From Bordetella parapertussis (GTDB lineage Bacteria; Pseudomonadota; Gammaproteobacteria; Burkholderiales; SG8-41), in NCBI GenBank assembly GCA_945885345.1, contig CAMCYP010000004.1:80730-144729 (forward strand): a stretch of DNA of 64,000 nucleotides, given 5' to 3'. How positions within the stretch are numbered: the stretch's first letter is position 1; the number at the start of each line of letters is the position of its first letter. The translations under genes and the position numbers were made by a program. The notes below the pieces were generated by a model. It ran no database searches. It was not told where the DNA came from and was given only the letters and a program-made list of their open reading frames with translations. Shown in pieces: positions 8,412 to 16,891 of the stretch.

Positions 8412-9083
8412 TCAACGCGGGCTTGCCGTGAAGCGCGACAGAAGGTCGCGGTCGCAGATGCTGATCCGACGATAGCGCATCGATAACGCACCACACTTCG
8501 CAAGCCGGCCAAGAATGCGTGTCGCCGTCTGGCGCTGCACGCCGGTGAGATCGGCGATTTCCTGGTGGGTAAGCCCGATGGGTTGCTCCGAACCGCGACC
8601 GGAGTTGTGGTAACGGGCATCGAGATTGACCAACAGCTTCGCAATGCGCGTTTCGGCATCGTCGGCCGCGAAATACACGAGGCGGTTTGCCAGCATGCCC
8701 AGCCGTGACGCCACGATCTGCACCAGCAGCTGGGATACCACGGGACGCGAGCCGAGAAAATCTCGGAAACTGTTGCTCGACATTTTCGCGATCTCGCACG
8801 GCTCGCAGGTTTCGACGCTGACCATGCGCCCCTTGTGGTGCGGCGACTGGATGAGACCGAAAACCTCTCCGGGAAATCCGAACCACAGAATGACCTCACG
8901 ACCGTCCGGGGTGAACTTGCAGGTCTTGATGCGCCCGGAAAGCAGAAAATGAACCGTATCGCCCGGGTCGCTGACGCAGAAAACGAAATTACCCTTGTCC
9001 AGCCGGTAACGCGTCGTCTGCGCCATCAGCTCTGCCCGTGTTTCTTCGTCGAGCCTGCCAAGGAAATCGGTCGTTGCTACCAT
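8412..9083 (-). CDS. Crp/Fnr-family transcriptional regulator
   Basis: The 223-residue protein has an N-terminal cyclic-nucleotide-binding-type barrel (about residues 20-120) and a C-terminal Crp-type winged helix (QEIADLTGVQRQTATRILG near residues 170-188). The start at 9083 is backed by a strong GGAGGAGG ribosome binding site. Several cysteines occur (FVFC, TCKF, TCEPCE), but they are not the N-terminal FNR cluster arrangement, so oxygen sensing through a 4Fe-4S cluster is not established. It stands tail-to-tail with the molybdoenzyme gene and divergent from the citrate synthase homologue, which makes it the likely local regulator of both operons. Confidence 0.88.
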   Translation of the reverse strand: MVATTDFLGRLDEETRAELMAQTTRYRLDKGNFVFCVSDPGDTVHFLLSGRIKTCKFTPDGREVILWFGFPGEVFGLIQSPHHKGRMVSVETCEPCEIAKMSSNSFRDFLGSRPVVSQLLVQIVASRLGMLANRLVYFAADDAETRIAKLLVNLDARYHNSGRGSEQPIGLTHQEIADLTGVQRQTATRILGRLAKCGALSMRYRRISICDRDLLSRFTASPR

Positions 9084-9238
9084 ATTCCTCCTCCACACAT
9101 CGACGAGTCGCCCGACAACCGGGGAATCTCTTTTCGTCGATTGTAATCCAGGCGACAGATTCCGCAGGCGGCGATGGCGAAAATACCTGCATCGTGTCCG
9201 GCACCACCGGGCCCTGCCACCGAGGAGACCAACGCACC

Positions 9239-10381
9239 ATGACAGCCCTATCCGTCCCGCGCGGCCTGGACGGCGTCGTCGTCGACGAGACCGCGATTTG
9301 CCTGGCCGACAAGCAGACCGACCGCCTCTACTACCGCGGCTACGCGATCGAGGAACTGGCTACGCAGGCTAACTATGAAGAAGTGTTTTACCTCGTGACT
9401 ACCGGAGAACTCCCGGACAAACAACGGCTTGCAGCTCAGCGTGAAATGCTGCAGCGGGCCAGGGCACTGCCGGCGGCACTCGCGGAAATGCTCGAACGGA
9501 TACCTCGGGACTGCCATCCGATGGACGTGCTGCGAACCGGTTGTTCCATGCTCGGCAACCTCGAGCCGGAGACCAAGGACAACGACTTGGCTGCCGTCGG
9601 CGTCCGGCTCTCTGCCTGCCTGCCCTCCATGCTGTTCTACTGGCACCATTTTCACGCCTCTGGCAAACGCATCGACACCGACACCGGGGAGTCCGGCCTC
9701 GCAGCACACATCCTGCACCTGCTGCACGGGCGGTCACCGCCAGAGCTGGAACGCCGGGCGATGGAGGCCAACCTGGTCGTCTACGCCGAACACGACTTCA
9801 ACGCCTCAACCTTCGCCGCCCGCGTAGCTTCCTCGACGCTAACGGACGCGCACTCCGCCTTCGTCGCCGCCATCGGCACGTTGCGCGGGGCACTGCATGG
9901 CAGCGCCAACGCCGCAGTGCTGCGCTTCCTGGAGAAGTTCGAGTCGCCCGACTCCGCCGAGAAGGCGGTGCTGGAAATGCTGAACCAGAAAAAACGTGTA
10001 CCTGGATTCGGACAGCGCGCCTACTCGAAATCAGATCCGCGAAACGCGATCAATCGCGAATGGGCGAAAAAGCTCGCGGCCGACAAAGGCAGCAGTAGTC
10101 TCTTCGACATCGCCGAACGGATCGAAAGCGCGCTGCTGCGTGAACGCGGCATGTTCGCCAACCTCGACTACTACACCGCGCTTATTTACAAAGATTGCGG
10201 TCTACCGGTCGCGCTGTTTCCCCCCATGTTCCTGCTCGCGCGTGTGTGCGGTCTCGTTGCCCACATCGCAGAGCAGCGCGCGAACAACCGGATCATCCAT
10301 CCGAGTTCGCACTACACGGGGCCGGCTCCGCGGCCGTTCGTCCCGCTGGCGGCGCGCGCAGCCGCGGCCCAAGGCTCCTGA
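9239..10381 (+). CDS. Citrate/2-methylcitrate synthase-family protein with altered catalytic histidine
   Basis: The 380-residue length fits the methylcitrate synthase (PrpC-like) branch. The start at 9239 follows a GAGGAG motif. The active-site landmarks are EHDFNASTFAAR (185-195), ALHGSAN with His220, and NLDYYTALIY with Asp310. The third landmark, normally GFGHRVY, reads GFGQRAY, so the histidine that contacts the oxaloacetate carbonyl in known citrate synthases is Gln259 (codon CAG at 10013-10015). This should damage ordinary citrate synthesis, unless the enzyme uses another 2-oxo acid or works as a lyase. It opens a tight plus-strand operon (11 bp to the next gene) with a carboxyltransferase, an enolase-superfamily enzyme and a Bug binding protein. 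Confidence 0.85.
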   Translation: MTALSVPRGLDGVVVDETAICLADKQTDRLYYRGYAIEELATQANYEEVFYLVTTGELPDKQRLAAQREMLQRARALPAALAEMLERIPRDCHPMDVLRTGCSMLGNLEPETKDNDLAAVGVRLSACLPSMLFYWHHFHASGKRIDTDTGESGLAAHILHLLHGRSPPELERRAMEANLVVYAEHDFNASTFAARVASSTLTDAHSAFVAAIGTLRGALHGSANAAVLRFLEKFESPDSAEKAVLEMLNQKKRVPGFGQRAYSKSDPRNAINREWAKKLAADKGSSSLFDIAERIESALLRERGMFANLDYYTALIYKDCGLPVALFPPMFLLARVCGLVAHIAEQRANNRIIHPSSHYTGPAPRPFVPLAARAAAAQGS

Positions 10382-10392
10382 GGGGGAACGGG

Positions 10393-11922
10393 ATGAAATT
10401 CGAGCGACAGATCAGGGAACACGCCGAACGCGCCGAACGCGCGATGGCGATGGGCGGGCCGGCAAAGCTGGACAAGCGCAGGCAATCCGGAATTCTCAAC
10501 GTGCGCGAGCGCATCGACCGGTTGCTTGATCCCGGGAGCTTCCGCGAATCGGGCCTCTTCGGCGTCTCGTACCTGCCGGAGATGCGCGAATCCACACCCG
10601 GCGACGGCAAGGTAACCGGTTTCGGCAAGATCGCGGGAAGGCGCGTTGGCGTGGTCGGCTACGACTTCACCGTCAAGGGCTCATCGTCCAGCTACACCAA
10701 CAACCGCAAGATGGCGCACGTGAAGGAAATCGGCGGCAAGCGCGGTTTCCCGGTGGTGTTCCTCGGCGAGTCTACCGGCGTGCGCATGCCCGACATAATG
10801 GGCGAAGGCATGGGCATGAACTTCGAGGGCCCGCGCTTCCTGCGCATACGCGAAGCCCCCTGGGTCGCCGCCATCATGGGCAACGCATTCGGATCCTCCG
10901 CCTGGCATGCCTGCTGCGCGGACTTCTGCGTCATGCGCAAAGACTCCGTCATGGCCGTGGCAAGCCCCGGGGTGGTCTCGATGGCGCTCGGCCGCAAGGT
11001 GACGCCGGAGGAACTCGGCGGATGGCAGGTGCTGGCCGAACATTCCGGCTTTGCTGACAGGGTGGTGGACACCGACGAACAGGTCGCCGACATGGTCAAG
11101 CGGTTCCTGTCCTACCTGCCCACCAACAATCGCGAAGCGCCGCCGGTCGCCGAGGTGCCCCCGGGATCCGACGAGGCCGCCAAAGGCATGCTCGAGCTCA
11201 TCCCTGAGTCCGCGACGCAGGTCTACGATGTGCGCAAGATCATCGGCGCCTTCGTGGACAGGGACAGCTTCTTCGAGATCAAGGACCGCTTTGGGCGCAG
11301 CATCACCACGGGGCTCGCCCGCCTCAACGGCCGAACCATCGGCATCGTCGCCAACAACCCGATGTTCAAGGGCGGCGCGATGGACGCCGACGCCTGCAGC
11401 AAGGCGACGGACTTCATCGTGCTGTGCGACTCGTTCAACATTCCGCTGGTGTTCCTGCACGACCAGCCCGGTTTCCTGATCGGGCCCGACTCCGAAAAAA
11501 GAGGCGTCATCGGCAAAGTGATCAACTGGATGAACGCCATGCTGCAGGTCACCGTGCCGCGCATCAGCCTCATCCTGCGCAAAAGCTACGGCCGCGGCTT
11601 CATCAACATGGGTGGCGCCGGCACCTCCGACGAGATCTCGGCATGGTGGACCGCGGAGGTGAGCTTCATGAACCCCCGCACTGCCGTGACCGTGGTGCAC
11701 GGCCTCAAGGAAGAGGATGACCCGGAACGCTTCAACGATCTGCTCAAGGAAATGGCGCGCAACGGAGGCGCCTACGACCTGGCGGCGGTCTACGGCGTCA
11801 AGGAAGTGCTCGACCCGCGCGACACGCGGGAATACCTGAAGGAAGCGCTCGACGTGCACACTCTGCGCCTGTCTGGCGGGATCGGCCAACACAAGCTCGC
11901 CAACTGGCCGACCAGTTACTGA
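10393..11922 (+). CDS. Acyl-CoA carboxylase carboxyltransferase subunit (PccB/MmdA-like)
   Basis: The 509-residue protein consists of the two crotonase-fold halves typical of biotin-dependent carboxyltransferases (about residues 20-260 and 275-505). The glycine-rich acyl-CoA pocket and the NNPMFKGGAMDADACSKATD and FLHDQPGFLIG stretches are clear. A GGGGGAACGGG run precedes the ATG at 10393. No biotin carboxylase or biotin-carrier gene is next to it, so it must either borrow these from elsewhere or act as a decarboxylase or transcarboxylase. The acyl-CoA substrate is unknown. Position between a methylcitrate synthase homologue and an enolase-family enzyme points to a short-chain acyl-CoA of a carboxylic-acid breakdown pathway (inference). 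Confidence 0.88.
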   Translation: MKFERQIREHAERAERAMAMGGPAKLDKRRQSGILNVRERIDRLLDPGSFRESGLFGVSYLPEMRESTPGDGKVTGFGKIAGRRVGVVGYDFTVKGSSSSYTNNRKMAHVKEIGGKRGFPVVFLGESTGVRMPDIMGEGMGMNFEGPRFLRIREAPWVAAIMGNAFGSSAWHACCADFCVMRKDSVMAVASPGVVSMALGRKVTPEELGGWQVLAEHSGFADRVVDTDEQVADMVKRFLSYLPTNNREAPPVAEVPPGSDEAAKGMLELIPESATQVYDVRKIIGAFVDRDSFFEIKDRFGRSITTGLARLNGRTIGIVANNPMFKGGAMDADACSKATDFIVLCDSFNIPLVFLHDQPGFLIGPDSEKRGVIGKVINWMNAMLQVTVPRISLILRKSYGRGFINMGGAGTSDEISAWWTAEVSFMNPRTAVTVVHGLKEEDDPERFNDLLKEMARNGGAYDLAAVYGVKEVLDPRDTREYLKEALDVHTLRLSGGIGQHKLANWPTSY

Positions 11923-11944
11923 CGGCGGCGGACGGAGCCCCCGC

Positions 11945-13117
11945 ATGAAGATCAGCAAGATCGAAGCGATTCCGGTCTGGTTTAAGCCGAGCGACGAGTA
12001 CCATGCGCTGTTCGGCTCGAACAAGAAAAAGGGGACGATGGTCCACGCCCGCGAGACTTGGTTCGCGAACATCGAATACAAAGAAAACGTCTTCGTCAAG
12101 ATCACCACCGACGAGGCCATCGTCGGTTGGGGCGAAGCCTGCGCCCATCCCGTCACCAGCGAGACCCAGGCCGGCATCCTCGCCACCGTGGAACTGTTCG
12201 GGCGGCTCATCCTGGGCCGCGACCCTTTCCAGATCGGCGCGATCCACGAGGCGCTCGACAACCTGTTCCTGCAGGGCAACAACGGCGCGCGCAGCGCCAT
12301 CGACATCGCGCTCTACGACATCATGGGCAAGGCCTCCGGCCAGCCCGTCTACAACCTGCTCGGCGGCGCGCATCAGACCCGCTTCGGCAAGCTTGCGACA
12401 ACGCCGCGTTCGGATCCCAAGCGCATGGCCGACCACGCACGGGGGCTGCTCAAGCAGGGTTACACCGCGTTCGAGCCCAAGATGACCGGCCACCTCGAAT
12501 CGCTGGACGCCGACGCTGACCGGCTCGAGGCCATACTCGACGCGGTGCCGAAGTCCTGCCCCGTGATCGCCGACCCCAATCAGATGTGGGGCACGGCCAA
12601 GGACACGATCAGCCTGCTCGACCGGCGCTTCCGCGGCGTCGGCAACCTCGCGATCGAGCAGCCAGTATGGGGCCATGATCTCAACGGGCTCGCGTCGATC
12701 ACGCAGGCAGTGCCGCACAAGATCGTCGCGGACGAAGCCATCCAGAATCTGGCGACGATGGTCCGCATCGCCTCGGGGCGTTATGCGGACATGGTCAGCC
12801 TCAAGCTCGGCAAGTGCGGCGGCTTCTACAAGTCGGTGCAGATGATGCGCATCGCGGAAGCGGCCGGACTGCCCGTGCGCATCGACTGGACCCAGGGCAG
12901 CCACCTGCTCGACACCGCGACCGGCCACCTGCACGCCGCGGTACGCATCGTCGGCTGCGATCCCGGCATGGACTATCAACTGCGCATCGAGGACCAGCCG
13001 GTGAAGGAAGGCGGCGTCACGCAGGACAAGGACGGCTATTTCATCATGCCGACCGCGCCGGGCCTGGGCCTCACCGTGGACGAGAAACGCATCAGGAAGC
13101 TTTCGCAACGCCGCTGA
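11945..13117 (+). CDS. Mandelate racemase / muconate lactonizing enzyme family protein (enolase superfamily)
   Basis: The 390-residue protein shows the capping domain (residues 1-125) and the TIM barrel of the enolase superfamily. Metal ligands are Asp210 (VIADPNQ), Glu238 (AIEQP) and Asp263/Glu264 (VADEA). Acid-base candidates are Lys179 in FEPKMTG and Lys287/Lys290 in LKLGKCGG. This layout resembles the muconate-lactonizing-enzyme subgroup, except that the usual first Lys of the KxK motif is Glu177. Members abstract a proton next to a carboxylate, giving racemisation, cycloisomerisation or dehydration. The substrate cannot be deduced. It follows the carboxyltransferase by 22 bp in the same operon. 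Confidence 0.88.
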   Translation: MKISKIEAIPVWFKPSDEYHALFGSNKKKGTMVHARETWFANIEYKENVFVKITTDEAIVGWGEACAHPVTSETQAGILATVELFGRLILGRDPFQIGAIHEALDNLFLQGNNGARSAIDIALYDIMGKASGQPVYNLLGGAHQTRFGKLATTPRSDPKRMADHARGLLKQGYTAFEPKMTGHLESLDADADRLEAILDAVPKSCPVIADPNQMWGTAKDTISLLDRRFRGVGNLAIEQPVWGHDLNGLASITQAVPHKIVADEAIQNLATMVRIASGRYADMVSLKLGKCGGFYKSVQMMRIAEAAGLPVRIDWTQGSHLLDTATGHLHAAVRIVGCDPGMDYQLRIEDQPVKEGGVTQDKDGYFIMPTAPGLGLTVDEKRIRKLSQRR

Positions 13118-13163
13118 CAGTCTGCCAAAACCACGTCTTCAAGACGGTTCAAAGGAGGAGGAA

Positions 13164-14138
13164 ATGGCCATGATCTCGAACGGTTTCAGAATGCTGGTCG
13201 CCGGGTTCGTTCTTTTTGGTTCAGCCGCGGCATCCGCCCAGGGTTATCCGGCGAAGCCGATGCGGATCATCGTTCCGTTCCCGCCCGGGGGCGGCACCGA
13301 CGTAATGGCTCGCACGATGGCCGACAAAATCGGGGCCGCGCTGGGACAGCAGGTTCTCGTAGACAACCGCACAGGCGCCGGCGGTGCACTCGGCACTGAT
13401 CTCGCCGCCAAATCCGCGCCCGACGGGTACACCCTGCTTGTCACTTCTTCCAGCACGCTGGTGATCGGACCCAACCTGATGCAAAAGCCCCCGTATGACC
13501 CGCTGCGGAGTTTCTCGTCGATCATGATCATCAGTTCCGCACCGAACGTGCTGGTCATCCACCCCTCGGTGCCGGCGAAGAACGTGCAGGAGCTCATCAC
13601 GCTCGCGCGGCAACGTCCCGGCCTGCTCAATTACGCATCGAACGGCGCCGGAACGCTGAGTCACCTCACCGGCGAACTGTTCAGTCAACGCACCGGCATC
13701 AAGATGGTGCATGTGCCCTACAGGGGCGCCCCGCCGGCAGTCATCGATACCATGGCGGGCAACGTCTCCCTGCTGTTCACGGCCTATCCGACGGTTTCGG
13801 TGCAGATCCAGAGCAAGCGTCTGCGGGCGCTGGCGGTGACCAGCACCAAACGCGCCTCGGTCGCGCCGGATTTGCCGAGCATCGCCGAGACCCTGCCGGG
13901 ATTCGAATCGAACCAATGGTGGGGCATGTTCGGACCGGCAGGCATGCCCCCCGAAGTGGTCAACCGCCTGAACGCCTCGGCGCAGCAGGCGCTGACCATG
14001 GCCGACGTGCGCAAGCGCCTCACGGCAGATGCCGCCGAGCCGATCGGCGGCAGTGCCGCCGAATGCGAGAAGTTTCTGCAGGCCGATTTCGAGAAGTGGC
14101 GCAAAGTGATCAAGGATGCCGGCGTAAAGGACACCTGA
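13164..14138 (+). CDS. Bug/TctC-family tripartite tricarboxylate transporter substrate-binding protein
   Basis: The 324-residue protein starts with a signal peptide (hydrophobic core residues 8-20, cleavage near ASAQ-GYP) and continues as a Bug-type periplasmic binding protein: IVPFPPGGGTDVMAR, PDGYTLL and the VPYRG motif are diagnostic. A very strong ribosome binding site (AAAGGAGGAGG) precedes the ATG at 13164. These proteins bind carboxylates or other small organics. Many in betaproteobacteria lack adjacent TctA/TctB permeases, as here. It is the fourth gene of the plus-strand metabolic operon and probably presents its substrate. Confidence 0.92.
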   Translation: MAMISNGFRMLVAGFVLFGSAAASAQGYPAKPMRIIVPFPPGGGTDVMARTMADKIGAALGQQVLVDNRTGAGGALGTDLAAKSAPDGYTLLVTSSSTLVIGPNLMQKPPYDPLRSFSSIMIISSAPNVLVIHPSVPAKNVQELITLARQRPGLLNYASNGAGTLSHLTGELFSQRTGIKMVHVPYRGAPPAVIDTMAGNVSLLFTAYPTVSVQIQSKRLRALAVTSTKRASVAPDLPSIAETLPGFESNQWWGMFGPAGMPPEVVNRLNASAQQALTMADVRKRLTADAAEPIGGSAAECEKFLQADFEKWRKVIKDAGVKDT

Positions 14139-15199
14139 ACGGATCGCGCGATGCGCGGGATTCAGCCCACCTTCACCACGAGTCAGGCCACCTGGATCAA
14201 TTACCCCCCCTGTTTGTCGTCAGTGCCCCCCGCTCCGGATCGACGCTGCTGCGGCTGATTCTCGACGCGCATCCGAACGTCGCAGTGCCGCCGCCGGGAT
14301 GGCTTTTCGATCTGGTCTTTCCGTACCTCTACAGCTACGGGGACCTCGGCAACGATGCGAATTTTCTCGCGCTGGCCGAGGACATGCTCGCAACCCCCAC
14401 AGTGCAGAAGTGGCCCCTGAAAATTGCTGCCGCAGCGCTCGTCGCGGCAGCCCCGGAGAAATCATTCGCCGGGCTGTACGCCGCGCTGCATCTGGCGTAC
14501 GCGAAACCGGGCAACAAGCAGCGCTGGGGCGAGAAAACTCCCCGCAATGCGTTCTGGATCGACGAGATCCACGCGCTCTTTCCCGACGCCCGGTTCATCC
14601 ACATCGTGCGTGACGGCCGCGACATGGCCATCGACATTTCCGATTCAATACTGCTGCCGTACTCGGTGTACTCGGGCGCCAATCTGTGGCAGCGCTACGT
14701 GCTGGCGATTCGCGACTCGATCCGCCGGCTGCCCGACGGTTCCGTCATTGAAATCCGCTACGAAGACCTCTGCGCCGACCCCGAAACAACGATCCGCGGA
14801 TTATGCGCGTTCCTGGGGGAGGATTTCGATCGCGCGATGCTCGCCCCGAACCGGACAAAGTCCGCCGAAAAGTGGAGCAGCCATCCCCTGCATGCGAAAA
14901 CGGCCGAGCCGATCTCGACCAGATATTGCGAGATGTACAAGACGCGCCTTCCGCGACCGGACGTGGAAGCACTGGAGGCCCTGATCGGCGATACGCTGGC
15001 GCTGTTCGACTACCCGGGCAGCGGCAAGCGTTCTCCGATACCGGACCGGCTCGCGGCGCAATTCATCGAGAGTGACACGGTGACCAATCCCGAGAATGTC
15101 GCCTACCGCCGATGGCATGAAGCCCGGCGGAAGGAACGGCGCGACCAGCGCATCTGGAGTCCTGAAGACCGCTCCAGCCTGCTGTGGGGCATGAATTGA
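14096..15199 (+). CDS. Sulfotransferase family protein (start uncertain, possible frameshift)
   Basis: The reading frame carries the two PAPS-binding signatures of the sulfotransferase fold: VVSAPRSGSTLLRL near its beginning and FIHIVRDGRDMAI in the middle, plus a KTPRN motif. The frame has no ATG at a suitable place. The listed start is a GTG at 14096 inside the preceding gene. An ATG at 14151 lies in another frame and joins this frame only if the run of seven C at 14204-14210 had one more C. The natural gene may therefore begin at 14151, with either a sequencing error or a real frameshift. It is the last gene of the operon. The acceptor molecule is unknown. Confidence 0.75.
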   Translation: MAQSDQGCRRKGHLNGSRDARDSAHLHHESGHLDQLPPLFVVSAPRSGSTLLRLILDAHPNVAVPPPGWLFDLVFPYLYSYGDLGNDANFLALAEDMLATPTVQKWPLKIAAAALVAAAPEKSFAGLYAALHLAYAKPGNKQRWGEKTPRNAFWIDEIHALFPDARFIHIVRDGRDMAIDISDSILLPYSVYSGANLWQRYVLAIRDSIRRLPDGSVIEIRYEDLCADPETTIRGLCAFLGEDFDRAMLAPNRTKSAEKWSSHPLHAKTAEPISTRYCEMYKTRLPRPDVEALEALIGDTLALFDYPGSGKRSPIPDRLAAQFIESDTVTNPENVAYRRWHEARRKERRDQRIWSPEDRSSLLWGMN

Positions 15200-15218
15200 G
15201 GCGGGAACAACGCCCGAT

Positions 15219-15728
15219 CTAGCGGGCCTGCGGCTGATACAGCACCGCATCACCCAGCGTGATCACACCGCCGCCCAGTACGCAAGCGATGATGCCGCCA
15301 TGGCCGCGCATCGCGTTGTAGCCGCCAGCACCCAGCACCTCCTCCATGCGCGAACAGGGTTCGCACAGGCCCGTGCCTTCGAACGGCACGCCGCCAATTT
15401 CGAACTGTTCGTCGTGCAGCGCCAGCAGGTTGATGCCTGAGACGACGAGGTTGCGCCGCACCAGCGCGGGATCGACCGCATCCCGCCCGAGCAGCTTCGC
15501 CACTACATCCAGATGCTCACGCTGGATCAGCGTGACCTGGCGCTTGCCGCCGGTGCGCTGCGCCTTGTGGTCACCGACAAGGCCGTGATCGGCGAGTACT
15601 TCGACGTGGTTGAAAGATTGCAGCGGTGCGCGACGTGCGGGGCGCAGGCCGATCCATTCCAGCTTGCCTGCGCGGGGGAAAGTTTCCATCAGGGTGCGCA
15701 GCGGGCTTTCGGGGTTGAGTTTGCTCAT
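15219..15728 (-). CDS. MOSC domain-containing protein
   Basis: The 169-residue protein is a stand-alone MOSC domain: a GDHKAQRTGGKRQVTLIQ stretch near residues 52-69, LVVSGINL, and the conserved cysteine motif GLCEPC near residues 120-125. The family is related to the C-terminal domain of molybdenum cofactor sulfurase and handles sulfur or molybdenum cofactor transfer. Small bacterial members are often detoxification proteins of unknown substrate. The start at 15728 lacks a good ribosome binding site, and an internal ATG at codon 14 is an alternative. It runs convergent with the sulfotransferase gene. A link to the molybdoenzyme 7 kb away is not supported. Confidence 0.82.
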   Translation of the reverse strand: MSKLNPESPLRTLMETFPRAGKLEWIGLRPARRAPLQSFNHVEVLADHGLVGDHKAQRTGGKRQVTLIQREHLDVVAKLLGRDAVDPALVRRNLVVSGINLLALHDEQFEIGGVPFEGTGLCEPCSRMEEVLGAGGYNAMRGHGGIIACVLGGGVITLGDAVLYQPQAR

Positions 15729-15894
15729 GGGAGATCGGGAAAGAATGAGAATTAAAACGGCAGAAACGAATTCCGCTATTCTCTTTACAGCAAATCACGC
15801 AGTGTTGCTTTTCGTCCCGATTTTATCAGTCTCGAAAACACCGAAAACGTTTATAAGTTATTGTTTTAATTAATGAAAATAATAATTTTTTCGG

Positions 15895-15956
15895 GGGTGT
15901 TATCCATCGTACCGGAATGTTATCCGGCGTTTTTGTCGTATAAAACTAGTTAGAGC
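15895..15956 (+). promoter_or_regulatory. attI-like integron insertion site
   Basis: Two direct repeats GTTATCC (15899-15905 and 15919-15925) lie 20 bp apart, and a TAAAACTAGTTAG stretch ends in the core site GTTAGAG (15949-15955). This is the layout of a class 1 attI: two GTTA-type integrase-binding repeats about 19 bp apart, then about 31 bp later a TAAAAC-A-GTTAG crossover site. No inverse core site with attC-type pairing is seen upstream. The gap between it and the MOSC gene is A+T-rich and holds no integrase reading frame. Confidence 0.6.
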
Positions 15957-16891
15957 CCATTGCCGTGGAAAAGCGAGTTGATCTTACGATTACGCTGAAT
16001 CTCCCCGACGGACACAACGCAGATAGGCTGTCCATCGGTGAAGATGGAAGTGTTCGACTGTTCGATAAATCGGGGGACGAAATGTTGCCCGAGAGCATTA
16101 GTCGGGCCGTTCATTATGAAAGACCAAAAGGTCCTAAGTATCAGTCACTGACAACCGCAGACGGTCGAATGACGACCGTCGGAGGACTTGAAGATTTAGC
16201 CCAGTTTGAAGAAGTTATCGCTTTAGATACGAACACGACCGAAATCAATGGAACAAAAGTTTCTGCCGCATTCTTTATCGTTTGCAGGTTAAAGACGGAA
16301 CCTGACGGTTTTCGGGTTGAGTCACTGGATGGGAAAGGCCATCTATACGAGTTTCACGACGTGCCGCTAAATATGAATCCAGAAATGCTGGCGATCCTCA
16401 AGGTCGCTAATGACACTAAACGCTCCCGCGGAACCGCGAGGTCGAACGTGGTATTTGTGAACGATTCCGATATGGGGCGTCATTCCGCCATTTCGAGGCG
16501 TGAACAACCGATATATGGCCCACACTGTTTACCCGACGGTTTTGCACTCCGTTACGCGAGCACTGACACGGGTCAGGAACTGACTAATAAGCTTGTACGC
16601 TTCTGTGACACTCAATCACGAAAACACCTTGCCCGTCTCCAGTCCGGTGCAACATTGTTTCGCACTACTAACTTATCGAAGCTAGACGAGGACCAGTATG
16701 TTGGCTTTCGATACTTTTACTTTCCTGACTTAAGTATCGAGAATCCGGTTGTCACCGGCGTTTCCATGACACCCGATACTAAGCACACCATTAAGTTCAG
16801 CACCGATTGATATGTGCTCTAACATCTCAGTCAACACGGACAGTTGCAAGCGGCGCTACACGCCGTGTGCAACGGCCAGTTACTTCAGCCG
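15950..16891 (+). mobile_element. Integron gene cassette 1
   Basis: The cassette runs from the crossover point of GTTAGAG (G|TT at 15949/15950) to the G of the attC core site at 16891. It holds one gene that starts 15 bp after the left boundary and stops 6 bp before the attC site. The R'' element of its own attC (CTCTAAC) is exactly complementary to GTTAGAG at the left boundary, as expected if the two ends once met in a circular cassette. The cassette is visibly more A+T-rich than the surrounding chromosome. Confidence 0.75.
15965..16810 (+). CDS. Cassette-borne hypothetical protein
   Basis: The 281-residue protein starts with GTG at 15965. I do not recognise it. It has no signal peptide, membrane segment or known catalytic motif. 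It looks soluble and beta-rich (VDLTITLNLPDGHNADRLS at the start, RYFYFPDLS near the end), with two cysteine-containing stretches. Codon usage is more A+T-rich than in flanking genes (TTA, AAT and GAT are frequent), in line with transfer. It is the only gene of integron cassette 1 and would depend on a promoter in or before the attI-like region. Defence, toxin or enzyme roles are all open. Confidence 0.7.
   Translation: MEKRVDLTITLNLPDGHNADRLSIGEDGSVRLFDKSGDEMLPESISRAVHYERPKGPKYQSLTTADGRMTTVGGLEDLAQFEEVIALDTNTTEINGTKVSAAFFIVCRLKTEPDGFRVESLDGKGHLYEFHDVPLNMNPEMLAILKVANDTKRSRGTARSNVVFVNDSDMGRHSAISRREQPIYGPHCLPDGFALRYASTDTGQELTNKLVRFCDTQSRKHLARLQSGATLFRTTNLSKLDEDQYVGFRYFYFPDLSIENPVVTGVSMTPDTKHTIKFSTD

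Noticed and set aside
10681..12306. 541-codon minus-strand frame over the carboxyltransferase and enolase-type genes
   Set aside because: It spans two real genes on the other strand and shows no domain.
15219..15728. MOSC protein as maturation partner of the molybdoenzyme
   Set aside because: It is 7 kb away, on the other strand and convergent, and stand-alone MOSC proteins are common without such a partner.
15740..15895. Integrase gene remnant upstream of the attI-like site
   Set aside because: I looked on both strands; no frame or tyrosine-recombinase motif is present in this A+T-rich gap.
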